Shown: positions 1 to 6,631 of the stretch, in pieces
Position numbering within the stretch: the first letter of the stretch is position 1
How the letters are laid out: the number at the start of each line of letters is the position of its first letter
From: JAGVVZ01 sp964372465
GTDB lineage: Archaea > Aenigmatarchaeota > Aenigmatarchaeia > CG10238-14
Assembly: GCA_964372465.1 (NCBI GenBank)
Contig: CAYJRA010000014.1
Span: forward strand, 1 to 20,934
DNA: 20,934 nucleotides
Reading direction: 5' to 3'
Notes under the pieces: generated by a model
Database searches by the model: none
What the model was told of the DNA's origin: nothing
What the model saw: only the letters and a program-made list of their open reading frames with translations
Program-made: the position numbers and the translations under genes

Positions 1-102
1 TATCTTCAATCGCAATAATTAAAAGAAAGTAAATTAATTGGTTTGACCATTAATAATTTTGAATGAGAAGTGAGGTTGAATACAAACATCAATTTATTTC
101 AC

Positions 103-543
103 TTAAATACTATCTCCAAATCCACTGGGTTTCTCTGGAAATATTCTTTCATTGCCCATTTCTAATTTTCCTTGATACTGCCTAGAATAATCTGCAATCA
201 CATAAAGATTTCGATATTTTCTCTCAAATTCTTGTTCGCCTATTTTTCCTCCCATGTAAGCATCAAATAAGTCATTTGTAATAGCTATTGCTAATTTCAT
301 ATATTCTGACAGCTCTCTTTGTGTGACAGATCCTTTTGTCCAAAATCCCGAATCTTTTTTATCCATAAATTTATATGGTGCATCTATTCCTATAGCTCCC
401 AGTAGTCTGTCTTTATAGAGAGCAACACAAGCCAATCCCGCTATTCTAGTTCTATCTACATATGGAACCATAAGTAACTTAGAATTATCATCAAAATCAA
501 AAACTGCGGTGTTATTCGAATATCCGTAATTTGTAACTTTCAT
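103..543 (-). CDS. Unknown 146-residue protein
   Basis: I do not recognise this family. The protein is soluble, with no signal peptide or membrane segment. The N-terminal half alternates short hydrophobic stretches (VFDF, LLMVPYV, LACVALY) as expected of beta strands. The C-terminal half is charged and more helical (about residues 75-125), ending in a Gly/Pro-rich tail. The ATG at 543 is the natural start: a TTTAAA box centred near 587 puts transcription start near 560, giving a leader of about 17 bases. It is divergent from the gene at 613 and shares that box. A TAGTAGTAAA motif (556-565, read on this strand) lies between the predicted transcript start and the ATG, a position suited to an operator. 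Function unknown. Confidence 0.7.
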   Translation of the reverse strand: MKVTNYGYSNNTAVFDFDDNSKLLMVPYVDRTRIAGLACVALYKDRLLGAIGIDAPYKFMDKKDSGFWTKGSVTQRELSEYMKLAIAITNDLFDAYMGGKIGEQEFERKYRNLYVIADYSRQYQGKLEMGNERIFPEKPSGFGDSI

Positions 544-555
544 ATTCTACCACTA

Positions 556-594
556 TTTACTACTATATAGAAACAATTAAACTTTTAAAGGTTT
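556..594. promoter_or_regulatory. Shared divergent promoter with possible operator
   Basis: Positions 579-594 read AAACTTTTAAAGGTTT, almost its own reverse complement, with TTTAAA at 584-589. A TATA box there would place transcription start at about 613 on plus, exactly the ATG of the plus gene, and about 560 on minus. One box could therefore drive both genes. The nearby TAGTAGTAAA (556-565, minus) also occurs twice upstream of 8672. Confidence 0.5.
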
Positions 595-612
595 GGATTA
601 TGAATAATAAAT

Positions 613-1032
613 ATGCCGCAAGAACTTGATGCCCAAGTTGTTATTGAAATGTTACCTCCGGATACATTTCCTGCTGGAATAAGAGATAGAAACGAGTGGC
701 TACTGAGAGTAGCATATGAATGGTATCAACAACAAGACGGGAAAAATGGGCTTGATTTTGACGGTTTTGCTAGGCAATATGGACATGCCACGCAAGACTG
801 TAATTCAAGAATGGATATGTATTTTTATGGAGATTATGTAAATTTCAAATACCAACTTCTTCATGGCGTAACTGTCAGAGCACTGGGAGGGAGAAATGTG
901 TTTGGCATATACATGAGAGAACACAATGATAGGCAAGCAGACATTCAAAAAATAAAAGATTTGGGGGATTCATGGGAGATGTTTCTAGAGCAGCAAAACA
1001 TTGTTCATGAGCGAATAAATGCATATAGATAA
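613..1032 (+). CDS. Unknown 139-residue protein
   Basis: No family recognised. The protein is soluble, rich in aromatic residues (several Tyr, Trp and Phe in residues 25-85) and charged, with a predicted helical C-terminal third. There is no signal peptide. The start at ATG 613 lies about 26 bases after the centre of the TTTAAA box at 584-589, so the mRNA is probably leaderless, which supports this start. It is divergent from the 103-543 gene and is followed after about 60 bases by the broken ParB-like gene. Codon use is ordinary for the window, so it looks expressed, but no role can be proposed. Confidence 0.68.
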   Translation: MPQELDAQVVIEMLPPDTFPAGIRDRNEWLLRVAYEWYQQQDGKNGLDFDGFARQYGHATQDCNSRMDMYFYGDYVNFKYQLLHGVTVRALGGRNVFGIYMREHNDRQADIQKIKDLGDSWEMFLEQQNIVHERINAYR

Positions 1033-1090
1033 TTCAACGACCCCCTTGAAATGTTTATAAAAATTATTTACAAAGATTTACCCGATAAAA

Positions 1091-1452
1091 ATGGAAGAAG
1101 TTCAATATTTAGATTTACATAAGGTAAAATTATATGGTTGTCACAGGTCAAGAAATGGAAGCAGTATTCGTATATATCAAGAATTAATTAGGGGTGGAAG
1201 TGAAGCCCCTCCTGTTCATGTTTGCAAAATTGGGTTGATGAGTATACATTAGACATGTATCATACAAATCCACAAAGAGGTATTCATGATGCGGTTCTAG
1301 ATGGTGGGCATAAAAGAGCTAGAGCGTATTATGAAGAACGAATGTTACTACCAGTTATTCTAAGTGATTCTGCTTTTGCCGTACCTTCAGAAAGGAGAAT
1401 TCTCATTTCGGATATGGAACTTGTAGACCAGCACAGATTATGTATCCGTTAA
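1091..1452 (+). pseudogene. ParB/sulfiredoxin-like protein, frameshifted
   Basis: Two overlapping frames join into one recognisable protein. From ATG 1091 the first frame reads about 45 sensible residues ending GGSEAPPVHVCK, then stops at 1250. The next frame picks up from about 1231 with WVDEYTLD, then GIHDAVLDGGHKRARAYY and LLPVIL, ending at 1452. Residues of the type PPV..V...DEY.L...LDGGHKRA.A......PVI are the hallmark of ParB/Srx-like nuclease or ATPase domains. One extra base in the AAAA run at 1226-1229 would restore a single frame, so either this is a real one-base loss or an assembly error in a homopolymer. A TATA-like TTTATAAAAA (1054-1063) sits 26-28 bases before a start close to 1091. 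No partner gene is visible. The extreme 3' end may also be altered, since a third frame opens at 1440. If only the second frame is translated, it would need a TTG start at 1222. Confidence 0.6.
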
Positions 1453-1508
1453 ATTTATCTTTGAGTCTAGAAAGGATGTCTATTAAGAATTTCGGGATTT
1501 CAGAAAGA

Positions 1509-2888
1509 TTATTTGCTGTAGCTCACATTCACATTGTTGAAAGCAACGTTCGGAGAAATACATCCAGCAGTTCCTCCCCAAAGAATTGACTGCTCTTGCT
1601 TGCTGCCTATCCCGATGATATTGTTGAGCAAATTCAAAATGTTGTCATTGATTCTAAAACTGTTCGGTAATACAGACTGCTTAATCTCGCCGTTTTCAAC
1701 CCAGAACGTGTTGCTTCTGTTCGTGCAGGAGAACTCGCCCACGGTCGGATTGATCGGATAAGTATACCACACTCTTCCTATATACATGCCTTCTTTTATT
1801 TCTTTTATCAGTTCCTCATCAGAAAAATCTCCTTTATCCACGACTAGGTTTGTTGGTGATGCTGATGGCAGCATACCATAATCCCTTCCAGGAACTGCAC
1901 CAAACCTGAACCCGTTACCTGTCAGTCTAATGCCTTTCATCGAGTCCATCATTTTATATACAAAGTAGCTGTCCCCGATAAATGTCTTTAGTATGCCTTT
2001 AGCAATCAGCTTGACAGTATTCGTCGGCACGCCCTCGTCATCCACTGCTTTCGTTCCTATGCCTGTAGGATGCCGGCCATCATCGTATATCGTCAAACGC
2101 TCATCCGCGATTTTCTGATTCAGCTTATCGGCAATATAGGAGAATCCCGAATCAACCGCTGGAAGCAACATAGCATAAGAAATTATGTGCTCGAGGAGAT
2201 TGGCCATGGCATGCGGTCCGAACACAATTTTGAACTTTCCGGGAGAAACTTTTCTGGGGTTTCCCAGCTTCAAATCATCCATTGCTTTGGTTACGACAGC
2301 TTCCGGCTTGAACTCGTTTAATTTTCTCCCGCCGAACTCGCCTAACGATGAGTTGTCCTCTCCTTTCTCAACAGTAAGTGAATGCATCAGAAATGTGTTT
2401 ACGTCAGAAATATCAACTCCATTCGAGTTTCTGATCCATGCCTTTTCTGTGACGACATTTATGGATCCGGAAATGTCAACTTTCGGATCTAAACCCAGAC
2501 CCGTATCAATTATCTCCTTTCCCCAATCAACAACCTTCGTCATCTCCAAATCAAAGAATTTCTTGTCGTATAAGTCCCTGACAGGTTTTATTCTTTCTGG
2601 ATCTGGTAATTTTTTGAAAAAAGGATCGGCGTCTTTCGATAAAGCATGCCTGTTTGCTTCGTCAATAAGCATATCTGTTTTCGATAGATCGTTTGTCGCG
2701 GCAAAGCCAACAGACTTGTTCTTAATGAAACGAACGCTGCATCCGTCCGAGATCAATTGCTTAGCCTCAACGACCTCATTCATTGCAATCCTGACTGTTA
2801 TCACAGAATTTTTAGAAGCATAAGCCTCAAACTGATCTGGCCTTTTTCTCAAACTTGATTTCATTAATTTTTCTACAAGGTCTTCCAT
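1509..2888 (-). CDS. tldE: TldE/PmbA-family subunit of TldD/E protease
   Basis: This is the TldE (PmbA) subunit, which in the known TldD/TldE heterodimer completes a chamber that cleaves short unfolded peptides. The fold is shared with TldD, and this copy keeps the family's C-terminal pattern (GRDYGMLPSASPTNLVV, then YTYPINPTVGEFSCTNRS). It lacks the HExxxH zinc motif, as expected for the non-catalytic partner. Length is 459 residues, normal for the family. I start it at ATG 2888 rather than the in-frame GTG at 2897, because GTGAT (2893-2897) is a good ribosome site four bases before that ATG. The stop codon of the upstream cupin gene lies inside this ribosome site, so translation is probably coupled. 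It is the last gene of tldD - cupin - tldE. Confidence 0.9.
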   Translation of the reverse strand: MEDLVEKLMKSSLRKRPDQFEAYASKNSVITVRIAMNEVVEAKQLISDGCSVRFIKNKSVGFAATNDLSKTDMLIDEANRHALSKDADPFFKKLPDPERIKPVRDLYDKKFFDLEMTKVVDWGKEIIDTGLGLDPKVDISGSINVVTEKAWIRNSNGVDISDVNTFLMHSLTVEKGEDNSSLGEFGGRKLNEFKPEAVVTKAMDDLKLGNPRKVSPGKFKIVFGPHAMANLLEHIISYAMLLPAVDSGFSYIADKLNQKIADERLTIYDDGRHPTGIGTKAVDDEGVPTNTVKLIAKGILKTFIGDSYFVYKMMDSMKGIRLTGNGFRFGAVPGRDYGMLPSASPTNLVVDKGDFSDEELIKEIKEGMYIGRVWYTYPINPTVGEFSCTNRSNTFWVENGEIKQSVLPNSFRINDNILNLLNNIIGIGSKQEQSILWGGTAGCISPNVAFNNVNVSYSK

Positions 2889-2893
2889 GATAA

Positions 2894-3244
2894 TCACTCA
2901 TCTAATATCTCATGGTTTTCTACTTTGAACGCAGGTGACGTAAATGTCAATACTTTCATATCGCCTTCATAATAATACTTTTTGTTTGGTTTCAACATAA
3001 CTGAGTCATTTTTTGTCAAATTATACGATTTGTCGTCTATTGTTATTCTTCTTTTCCCATTCAAAACAAAGATTATTTCTTCGAATGTTTTATTTCTTGC
3101 GAAACCCTTATCCGGATATCTGCCTTTCATCTCTATCAATGCAACACTAGTGTTTTCGCTCCCGAAAAGATACTCGTAAGCTATGCATTTTTCTGAATTT
3201 GCTACCTTATTTGTATTTTTCAATTTTATTAGTTCTCTATCCAT
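2894..3244 (-). CDS. Small single-domain cupin between tldD and tldE
   Basis: A 116-residue protein with the cupin beta-barrel pattern: a first motif around residues 48-65 (GFARNKTFEEIIFVLNGK) and a second around 75-95 (KNDSVMLKPNKKYYYEG). The usual metal-binding histidines are missing: the HxH positions read as Asn/Thr-type residues and the second-motif His is replaced by Tyr, while the Glu and the Gly turn remain. It is therefore probably not a normal metal-dependent enzyme and may bind a ligand or a partner. I use ATG 3244, not the longer frame reaching back to 3340, because the extension runs through the end of tldD, and GTGAT lies four bases before 3244. The tldD stop is inside that ribosome site. 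Its place inside the operon suggests a role linked to TldD/TldE. Confidence 0.82.
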   Translation of the reverse strand: MDRELIKLKNTNKVANSEKCIAYEYLFGSENTSVALIEMKGRYPDKGFARNKTFEEIIFVLNGKRRITIDDKSYNLTKNDSVMLKPNKKYYYEGDMKVLTFTSPAFKVENHEILDE

Positions 3245-3249
3245 ATCAA

Positions 3250-4656
3250 TCACTTCGGTCCAGTCACCATACCAAATCCTCTCACATGCGGCCCGCCGTT
3301 GCCAACCTGCAATGTCTGCATCGGATCGCCTTTTCCGCAATTAGGAACGCCGAATATCTGCAGATCTTTGCCCACCGCATCTATACTAGAAAAGAACTCT
3401 GGAGTTATGCCAGTCAATGTCGGCCCTCTCAGATGTTCTGTGATTTCGCCGTTCTTAATCACATATGCCTCTTTAGCGGATATCTGGAAATTATATCTTC
3501 TTGAATCGACGGATGGGATTTTATGGCCTTTTATATAGACGCCGTCCTTGATATCATCCAGCATTTCCTCGAAATTATGATCGCCTTTTTCAATATATGT
3601 TATCGGCATTCTGATCAAAGGGGCGAAGACATATGCCGTAGCTCTCATTCCTCCATTCGGCTCTGCATTAAAAATTTCCGCCGTCTCCCTCGAATGTAAA
3701 AACTCGTTCAACACTCCGTTCTTGACATGAACTATCTTTCTGGTTGGAACGCCCTCATCATCATATTTATACGACCCGAAGTTGCCGAATAATGTGGGAT
3801 CGGAAACCACCGTCAGCTTTTCTGAGAATATCTTCTTGTTCTGTTCGTCCTTCCACCACGCCTTACCTGCCCATGCGGCTTCCTTACCAAGCACACGATC
3901 AGCTTCTGATGGATGGCCGAGAACTTCGTGGGTTATCAAAGCAACAAAATTAGGATCCAGCAGCACTCTCGTCTTCATAGTCGGGCATGCCTTGGCATTA
4001 GCAAGACTCGCTGCCTTCCTGCCTATCTCTTCAGCATGCGACAATGGATCGTAATCATCAACTACTTCATACCCTTTGGTATATCCTTCCTCCCATGAGT
4101 AGTATTCTGTCGCACTGCCTTTAGCAATGGCACCCAAAGAAAAATAAGTAAAGATCTTCTTTTGCGATATATATGTTCCCTCACTGGAGCAGAATATTTT
4201 TTCGGCCTTGGCGGAAACTATTCCCATCGAGGATTTCTTGACTGCCTTGTCTGCCTCGCTGATTCTCTTTGTGACTTCCCTGCATAGCTCTGCCTTCTCT
4301 TCCAAAGGCACTTCCATTGAATCCCTTTTGAATGCATAATTCACCTCATCTTCCACTGGTTTGATTGGCGCGAGCTTGATCTTGGTCTTATCATTCGCTT
4401 TTGCAAGCTTTACTGCATTCTCCACTGCCTTGAGAATATTCTTATTGTCATCGGAAATCGGCATGGCCGAGAAACCCCAGCCGCCAGCAACTAATGCTCT
4501 TACTCCGATGCCTTTTTCAATGGAAACCCCGGACTCATGGATTTTACCGTCGGTCGAGCTTACGCCAGTAGAGATGCCGCTTTCATATCTTATATCTACG
4601 TATTTTGCTCCGAATCGTTTGCCGTGATCCAATGCTCTCAGCAGAATTTCCTTCAT
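3250..4656 (-). CDS. tldD: TldD metalloprotease subunit
   Basis: TldD is the catalytic subunit of the TldD/TldE zinc protease, known for cleaving peptides and for maturing some modified peptides. The zinc motif HEVLGH (HExxxH) is at residues 243-248, and the third ligand expected in this family, a Cys near the C-terminus, is present at residue 440 (VPNCGKGDP). Family blocks such as GSYKYDDEGVPT and GGPHVRGFG are also present. Length is 468 residues, typical. The start ATG 4656 has a GAGGAT ribosome site. A CCTTTAAAG box (TTTAAA at 4711-4716) would start transcription near 4687. It leads an operon with the cupin and TldE; a substrate peptide is not obvious next to it. Confidence 0.95.
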   Translation of the reverse strand: MKEILLRALDHGKRFGAKYVDIRYESGISTGVSSTDGKIHESGVSIEKGIGVRALVAGGWGFSAMPISDDNKNILKAVENAVKLAKANDKTKIKLAPIKPVEDEVNYAFKRDSMEVPLEEKAELCREVTKRISEADKAVKKSSMGIVSAKAEKIFCSSEGTYISQKKIFTYFSLGAIAKGSATEYYSWEEGYTKGYEVVDDYDPLSHAEEIGRKAASLANAKACPTMKTRVLLDPNFVALITHEVLGHPSEADRVLGKEAAWAGKAWWKDEQNKKIFSEKLTVVSDPTLFGNFGSYKYDDEGVPTRKIVHVKNGVLNEFLHSRETAEIFNAEPNGGMRATAYVFAPLIRMPITYIEKGDHNFEEMLDDIKDGVYIKGHKIPSVDSRRYNFQISAKEAYVIKNGEITEHLRGPTLTGITPEFFSSIDAVGKDLQIFGVPNCGKGDPMQTLQVGNGGPHVRGFGMVTGPK

Positions 4657-4710
4657 TCAATATCCTCTTAATAATTAGCTGTTAAAATATTGATTAGCAC
4701 ATTTTTATTC

Positions 4711-4768
4711 TTTAAAGGATCTCATTGTCATTTCCGATCGACTATTTTTTCACAACGAAAGGTTTAAA
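4711..4768. promoter_or_regulatory. Divergent promoters of tldD operon and 4842 gene
   Basis: TTTAAA at 4711-4716, followed on the minus strand by about 26 bases to a predicted start near 4687, serves tldD. TTTAAA at 4763-4768 (GGTTTAAATC) serves the plus-strand gene with a start near 4792 and a leader of about 50 bases. Confidence 0.45.
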
Positions 4769-4841
4769 TCGATATTCAAATAAGGAATCTCATGCTTTAA
4801 TTCCACAATGAATTATAGCATATAACAAAAATGGTGACATT

Positions 4842-5072
4842 ATGGCAGTTGGACTAGATCTAAATAATACTCAGTATTCGATAGTAATAGAAACTCCCTT
4901 AGGACGCGTTGCATATTACGAACTTGATGGAAATGATAAAGGATATGTAGCAATGCTCAGTCAACAAAGTGGCAATTTTTGGTATGTGGAACCCGTATCA
5001 GCAGACAATCGAGCGGACTTAAGAAAAACATTAAGAAAGAAAAAATATAAAAACTTTGAATTCATGGAGTGA
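4842..5072 (+). CDS. Unknown 76-residue protein
   Basis: Not recognised. It is a short soluble protein whose first 60 residues alternate like a small beta sheet (SIVIETPLGRVAYYEL, GNFWYVEPV), followed by a very basic segment near residues 62-70 (LRKTLRKKKYKN). The start at ATG 4842 has GGTGA at 4833-4837, four bases upstream, the same spacing as in the tldD operon. It has its own TATA box at 4763-4768. A nucleic-acid-binding role would suit the basic tail, but this is a guess. Confidence 0.65.
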   Translation: MAVGLDLNNTQYSIVIETPLGRVAYYELDGNDKGYVAMLSQQSGNFWYVEPVSADNRADLRKTLRKKKYKNFEFME

Positions 5073-5134
5073 TCAGTAAATTTTCTACCAAATAGAAATC
5101 CAAGCATTAAAATCTAAAACTTCAAAATCTTAAG

Positions 5135-5620
5135 ATGAGTTATAATTTTTCCAGATATACTCCTTATTTGTCATACATCATTGGTGGGCCGCTTGCTTCT
5201 GCTGGCAGTTCTCTTATTGGTTGGTTGTACAGACTGAACGGACCACAAGATTCAAATGATCCGGTTCAATTCATAGATTATAGATTAAGATTAGATGAAC
5301 AATGGCGCGGTGCCGTTCTGTATTTAACATCTCTGGCTGTGAAATTCGGAGCCCAATATTTGTTCAAAAACAGAAAAATCCCGCAAATATATTATGAATC
5401 TGGACAAGTCATTTCAATACCAATTTTGGGATTAACTTGGGAATTAATAGAAAGGACAGAAGCATTAAAACATATAATAAATATTACAAATATCGAATTT
5501 TATCCAACCCAAATAGGCACATATCAAGATTTGGTTATGGACTTGACTACTGCTCTCATAACTTTGCTGTTTGTGCCTTTAACCCTGTATCTAATTAAGA
5601 AACACAAAACTACTTCTTAA
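5135..5620 (+). CDS. Unknown small membrane protein (VanZ/YjdF-like topology)
   Basis: A 161-residue integral membrane protein with hydrophobic segments at about residues 12-30, 60-75, 90-105 and 130-153, ending in a basic tail (KKHKTTS). An acidic pair in a membrane segment (WELIE) and a D-L-V-x-D motif before the last helix recall the layout of VanZ/YjdF-like membrane families, but the match is by eye and weak. ATG 5135 lies about 26 bases after ATTAAAA (5106-5112), consistent with a leaderless transcript. It is followed directly by the tRNA gene on the same strand. Confidence 0.7.
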   Translation: MSYNFSRYTPYLSYIIGGPLASAGSSLIGWLYRLNGPQDSNDPVQFIDYRLRLDEQWRGAVLYLTSLAVKFGAQYLFKNRKIPQIYYESGQVISIPILGLTWELIERTEALKHIINITNIEFYPTQIGTYQDLVMDLTTALITLLFVPLTLYLIKKHKTTS

Positions 5621-5649
5621 AATTTCAACAATCTATTTTATTATAATAT

Positions 5650-5736
5650 GCCCTGGTAGCTCAGTTTGGACAGAGCAGCGCTCTCCTAGTTCAAGAAGAA
5701 AGGCGAAGGTCTGGGGTTCAAATCCCCTCCGGGGCA
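5650..5736 (+). tRNA. tRNA-Arg(CCT) with short intron
   Basis: A full cloverleaf is visible. The acceptor arms GCCCTGG (5650-5656) and CCGGGGC (5729-5735) pair, with A5736 as discriminator and no encoded CCA. The D stem is GCTC/GAGC (5659-5662, 5673-5676). The anticodon stem is CGCT/GGCG (5679-5682, 5702-5705). The T arm is GGGG TTCAAAT CCCC (5713-5727). The anticodon loop reads CTCCTA, giving anticodon CCT (5685-5687). The loop is 19 bases instead of 7, so 12 bases (about 5689-5700) are best explained as an intron after position 37, the usual archaeal site. Pairs 27-43 and 49-65 are mismatched. A20, an arginine identity base, appears present. CTTAAAATTT near 5616-5625 is a fitting TATA box. 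Confidence 0.85.
5689..5700 (+). other. Predicted 12-base tRNA intron
   Basis: Twelve bases between A37 and position 38 of the tRNA-Arg must be removed to leave a seven-base anticodon loop. The bulge-helix-bulge fold that guides archaeal splicing is not perfect here: the central helix would have one mismatch, so the exact borders could shift by a base or two. Confidence 0.6.
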
Positions 5737-5827
5737 TCGAGAATCAATCAGCTGAAATGAATCATATTTTCTAAAATTATACGCCCCTAGAAAGTGAATA
5801 GTCTTCTAATCCAGACATACAGTAAAA

Positions 5828-5947
5828 CTAAAACAATATCGATTTTAAATTAACCCTGAGTTCCAAATTGTCAATATTCAGTTGTGAGAATAATTTCTGC
5901 CTCTCAAGATTTCCCCAGTTAAACCTAAACTCAGCATTAAGTTTCAT
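5828..5947 (-). CDS. Short ATGA-coupled protein, 39 residues
   Basis: A short open frame of 39 residues begins with an ATG (5947-5945) that overlaps the TGA stop of the upstream gene as ATGA, the classic arrangement for coupled translation. The peptide (starting MKLNAEFRFNWGNLERQ, ending LKSILF) is amphipathic with alternating polar and aliphatic residues and looks like a real soluble small protein rather than noise. It resembles nothing I know. The rest of the stretch to the tRNA (5741-5827) shows no other gene. Confidence 0.45.
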   Translation of the reverse strand: MKLNAEFRFNWGNLERQKLFSQLNIDNLELRVNLKSILF

Positions 5948-6366
5948 AAAACACCAACAGTTATGAATTTTGCTACTTTATTTGCTGGTCTATTCCCAAC
6001 TTTATGGGCAACAGCTACAACTGGACCGACTTTAGAAGTTCTCCCGTAAATATCATATAACCTCCGATCATTTGGATCATAAGGTTCCATATAGGATCTA
6101 CAAAGATCAATCACTAAACAACTACTATCTGGAAATGGGATTTCGTAGTGTATTTTTGAATATAATCTTAGTTTTCCAGAATCGCTTCTTATATATAGAA
6201 GCCCTGCATTCCCGTTATGACTCATATAATAAAAATATAACTCTCGGGGCCCTTGAAAGGGGTCTATATAACAGTGTAAATCGCGCCATCCACCTCTAAT
6301 TTTATCTCTATGCTGAAAATATAGTGTCGCTGTTAACAAACCGGAGGGTATTAAAAAATTATGCAT
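5944..6366 (-). CDS. Unknown 140-residue protein
   Basis: Not recognised. The first dozen residues are moderately hydrophobic (NFLIPSGLLTATLYF), which could be a weak signal or membrane anchor but is short. The centre is Tyr-rich and beta-like (ELYFYYMSHNGNAGLLYI), with a basic C-terminus (VAHKVGNRPANKVAKF). ATG 6366 lies about 29 bases from the centre of the TTTAAA box at 6393-6398, so the mRNA is nearly leaderless. It shares this box with the plus-strand gene at 6431 and is followed by the 39-residue gene through an ATGA overlap. Confidence 0.65.
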   Translation of the reverse strand: MHNFLIPSGLLTATLYFQHRDKIRGGWRDLHCYIDPFQGPRELYFYYMSHNGNAGLLYIRSDSGKLRLYSKIHYEIPFPDSSCLVIDLCRSYMEPYDPNDRRLYDIYGRTSKVGPVVAVAHKVGNRPANKVAKFITVGVL

Positions 6367-6392
6367 ATAAATTAACTGTGAGTTGCCATAAG

Positions 6393-6398
6393 TTTAAA
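6393..6398. promoter_or_regulatory. Single TATA core for two divergent genes
   Basis: TTTAAA is its own reverse complement. Counting about 26 bases each way predicts starts at 6422 (plus, ATG 6431) and 6369 (minus, ATG 6366). No other convincing TATA box lies in the 64-base gap. Confidence 0.5.
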
Positions 6399-6430
6399 TA
6401 GTTTAATTTTGTACAAATTAAAGGAATAAT

Positions 6431-6631
6431 ATGGATCAACTGCAAGAAAAAGAAGAAACGATAGATGGTAAAACCTATACCATTAGAACATATTTTGAGC
6501 CCGGTAAAAATTGGGTCTATGAAGTTGTTGAAATCAGAAGCAGTTATCATAGCTATGGATCTAGAAGGGAAGCCCGTGCAGCCGCTATTCAAGCAATAGG
6601 TTCATCTATGATGTATCAAAAAATCGACTAA
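6431..6631 (+). CDS. Unknown 66-residue protein
   Basis: A small soluble protein, not recognised. Residues 10-40 look like three short beta strands (TIDGKTYTIRTYF, NWVYEVVEIR) and residues 45-60 like an Ala-rich helix (REARAAAIQAIG), a compact beta-beta-beta-alpha layout. It is transcribed from the shared box at 6393-6398 with a leader of about 8 bases. The stop codon overlaps the stop codon of the minus-strand peptidase gene (6628-6631). Confidence 0.65.
   Translation: MDQLQEKEETIDGKTYTIRTYFEPGKNWVYEVVEIRSSYHSYGSRREARAAAIQAIGSSMMYQKID

Noticed and set aside
2185..2823. Open frame of 212 residues on the plus strand inside tldE
   Set aside because: It is the mirror of the tldE coding frame; it has no promoter or ribosome site and its composition is typical of antisense reading (many Ser, Phe, Ile).
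3245..3340. N-terminal extension of the cupin by 32 residues
   Set aside because: It overlaps the conserved end of tldD, has no ribosome site, and the Arg/Cys-rich sequence is unlike a cupin; ATG 3244 has a good site.
5650..5736. Type II tRNA (Leu/Ser) with a long variable arm
   Set aside because: The anticodon stem pairs only if 12 bases are removed inside the loop, and the variable loop is then five bases, the normal type I size.
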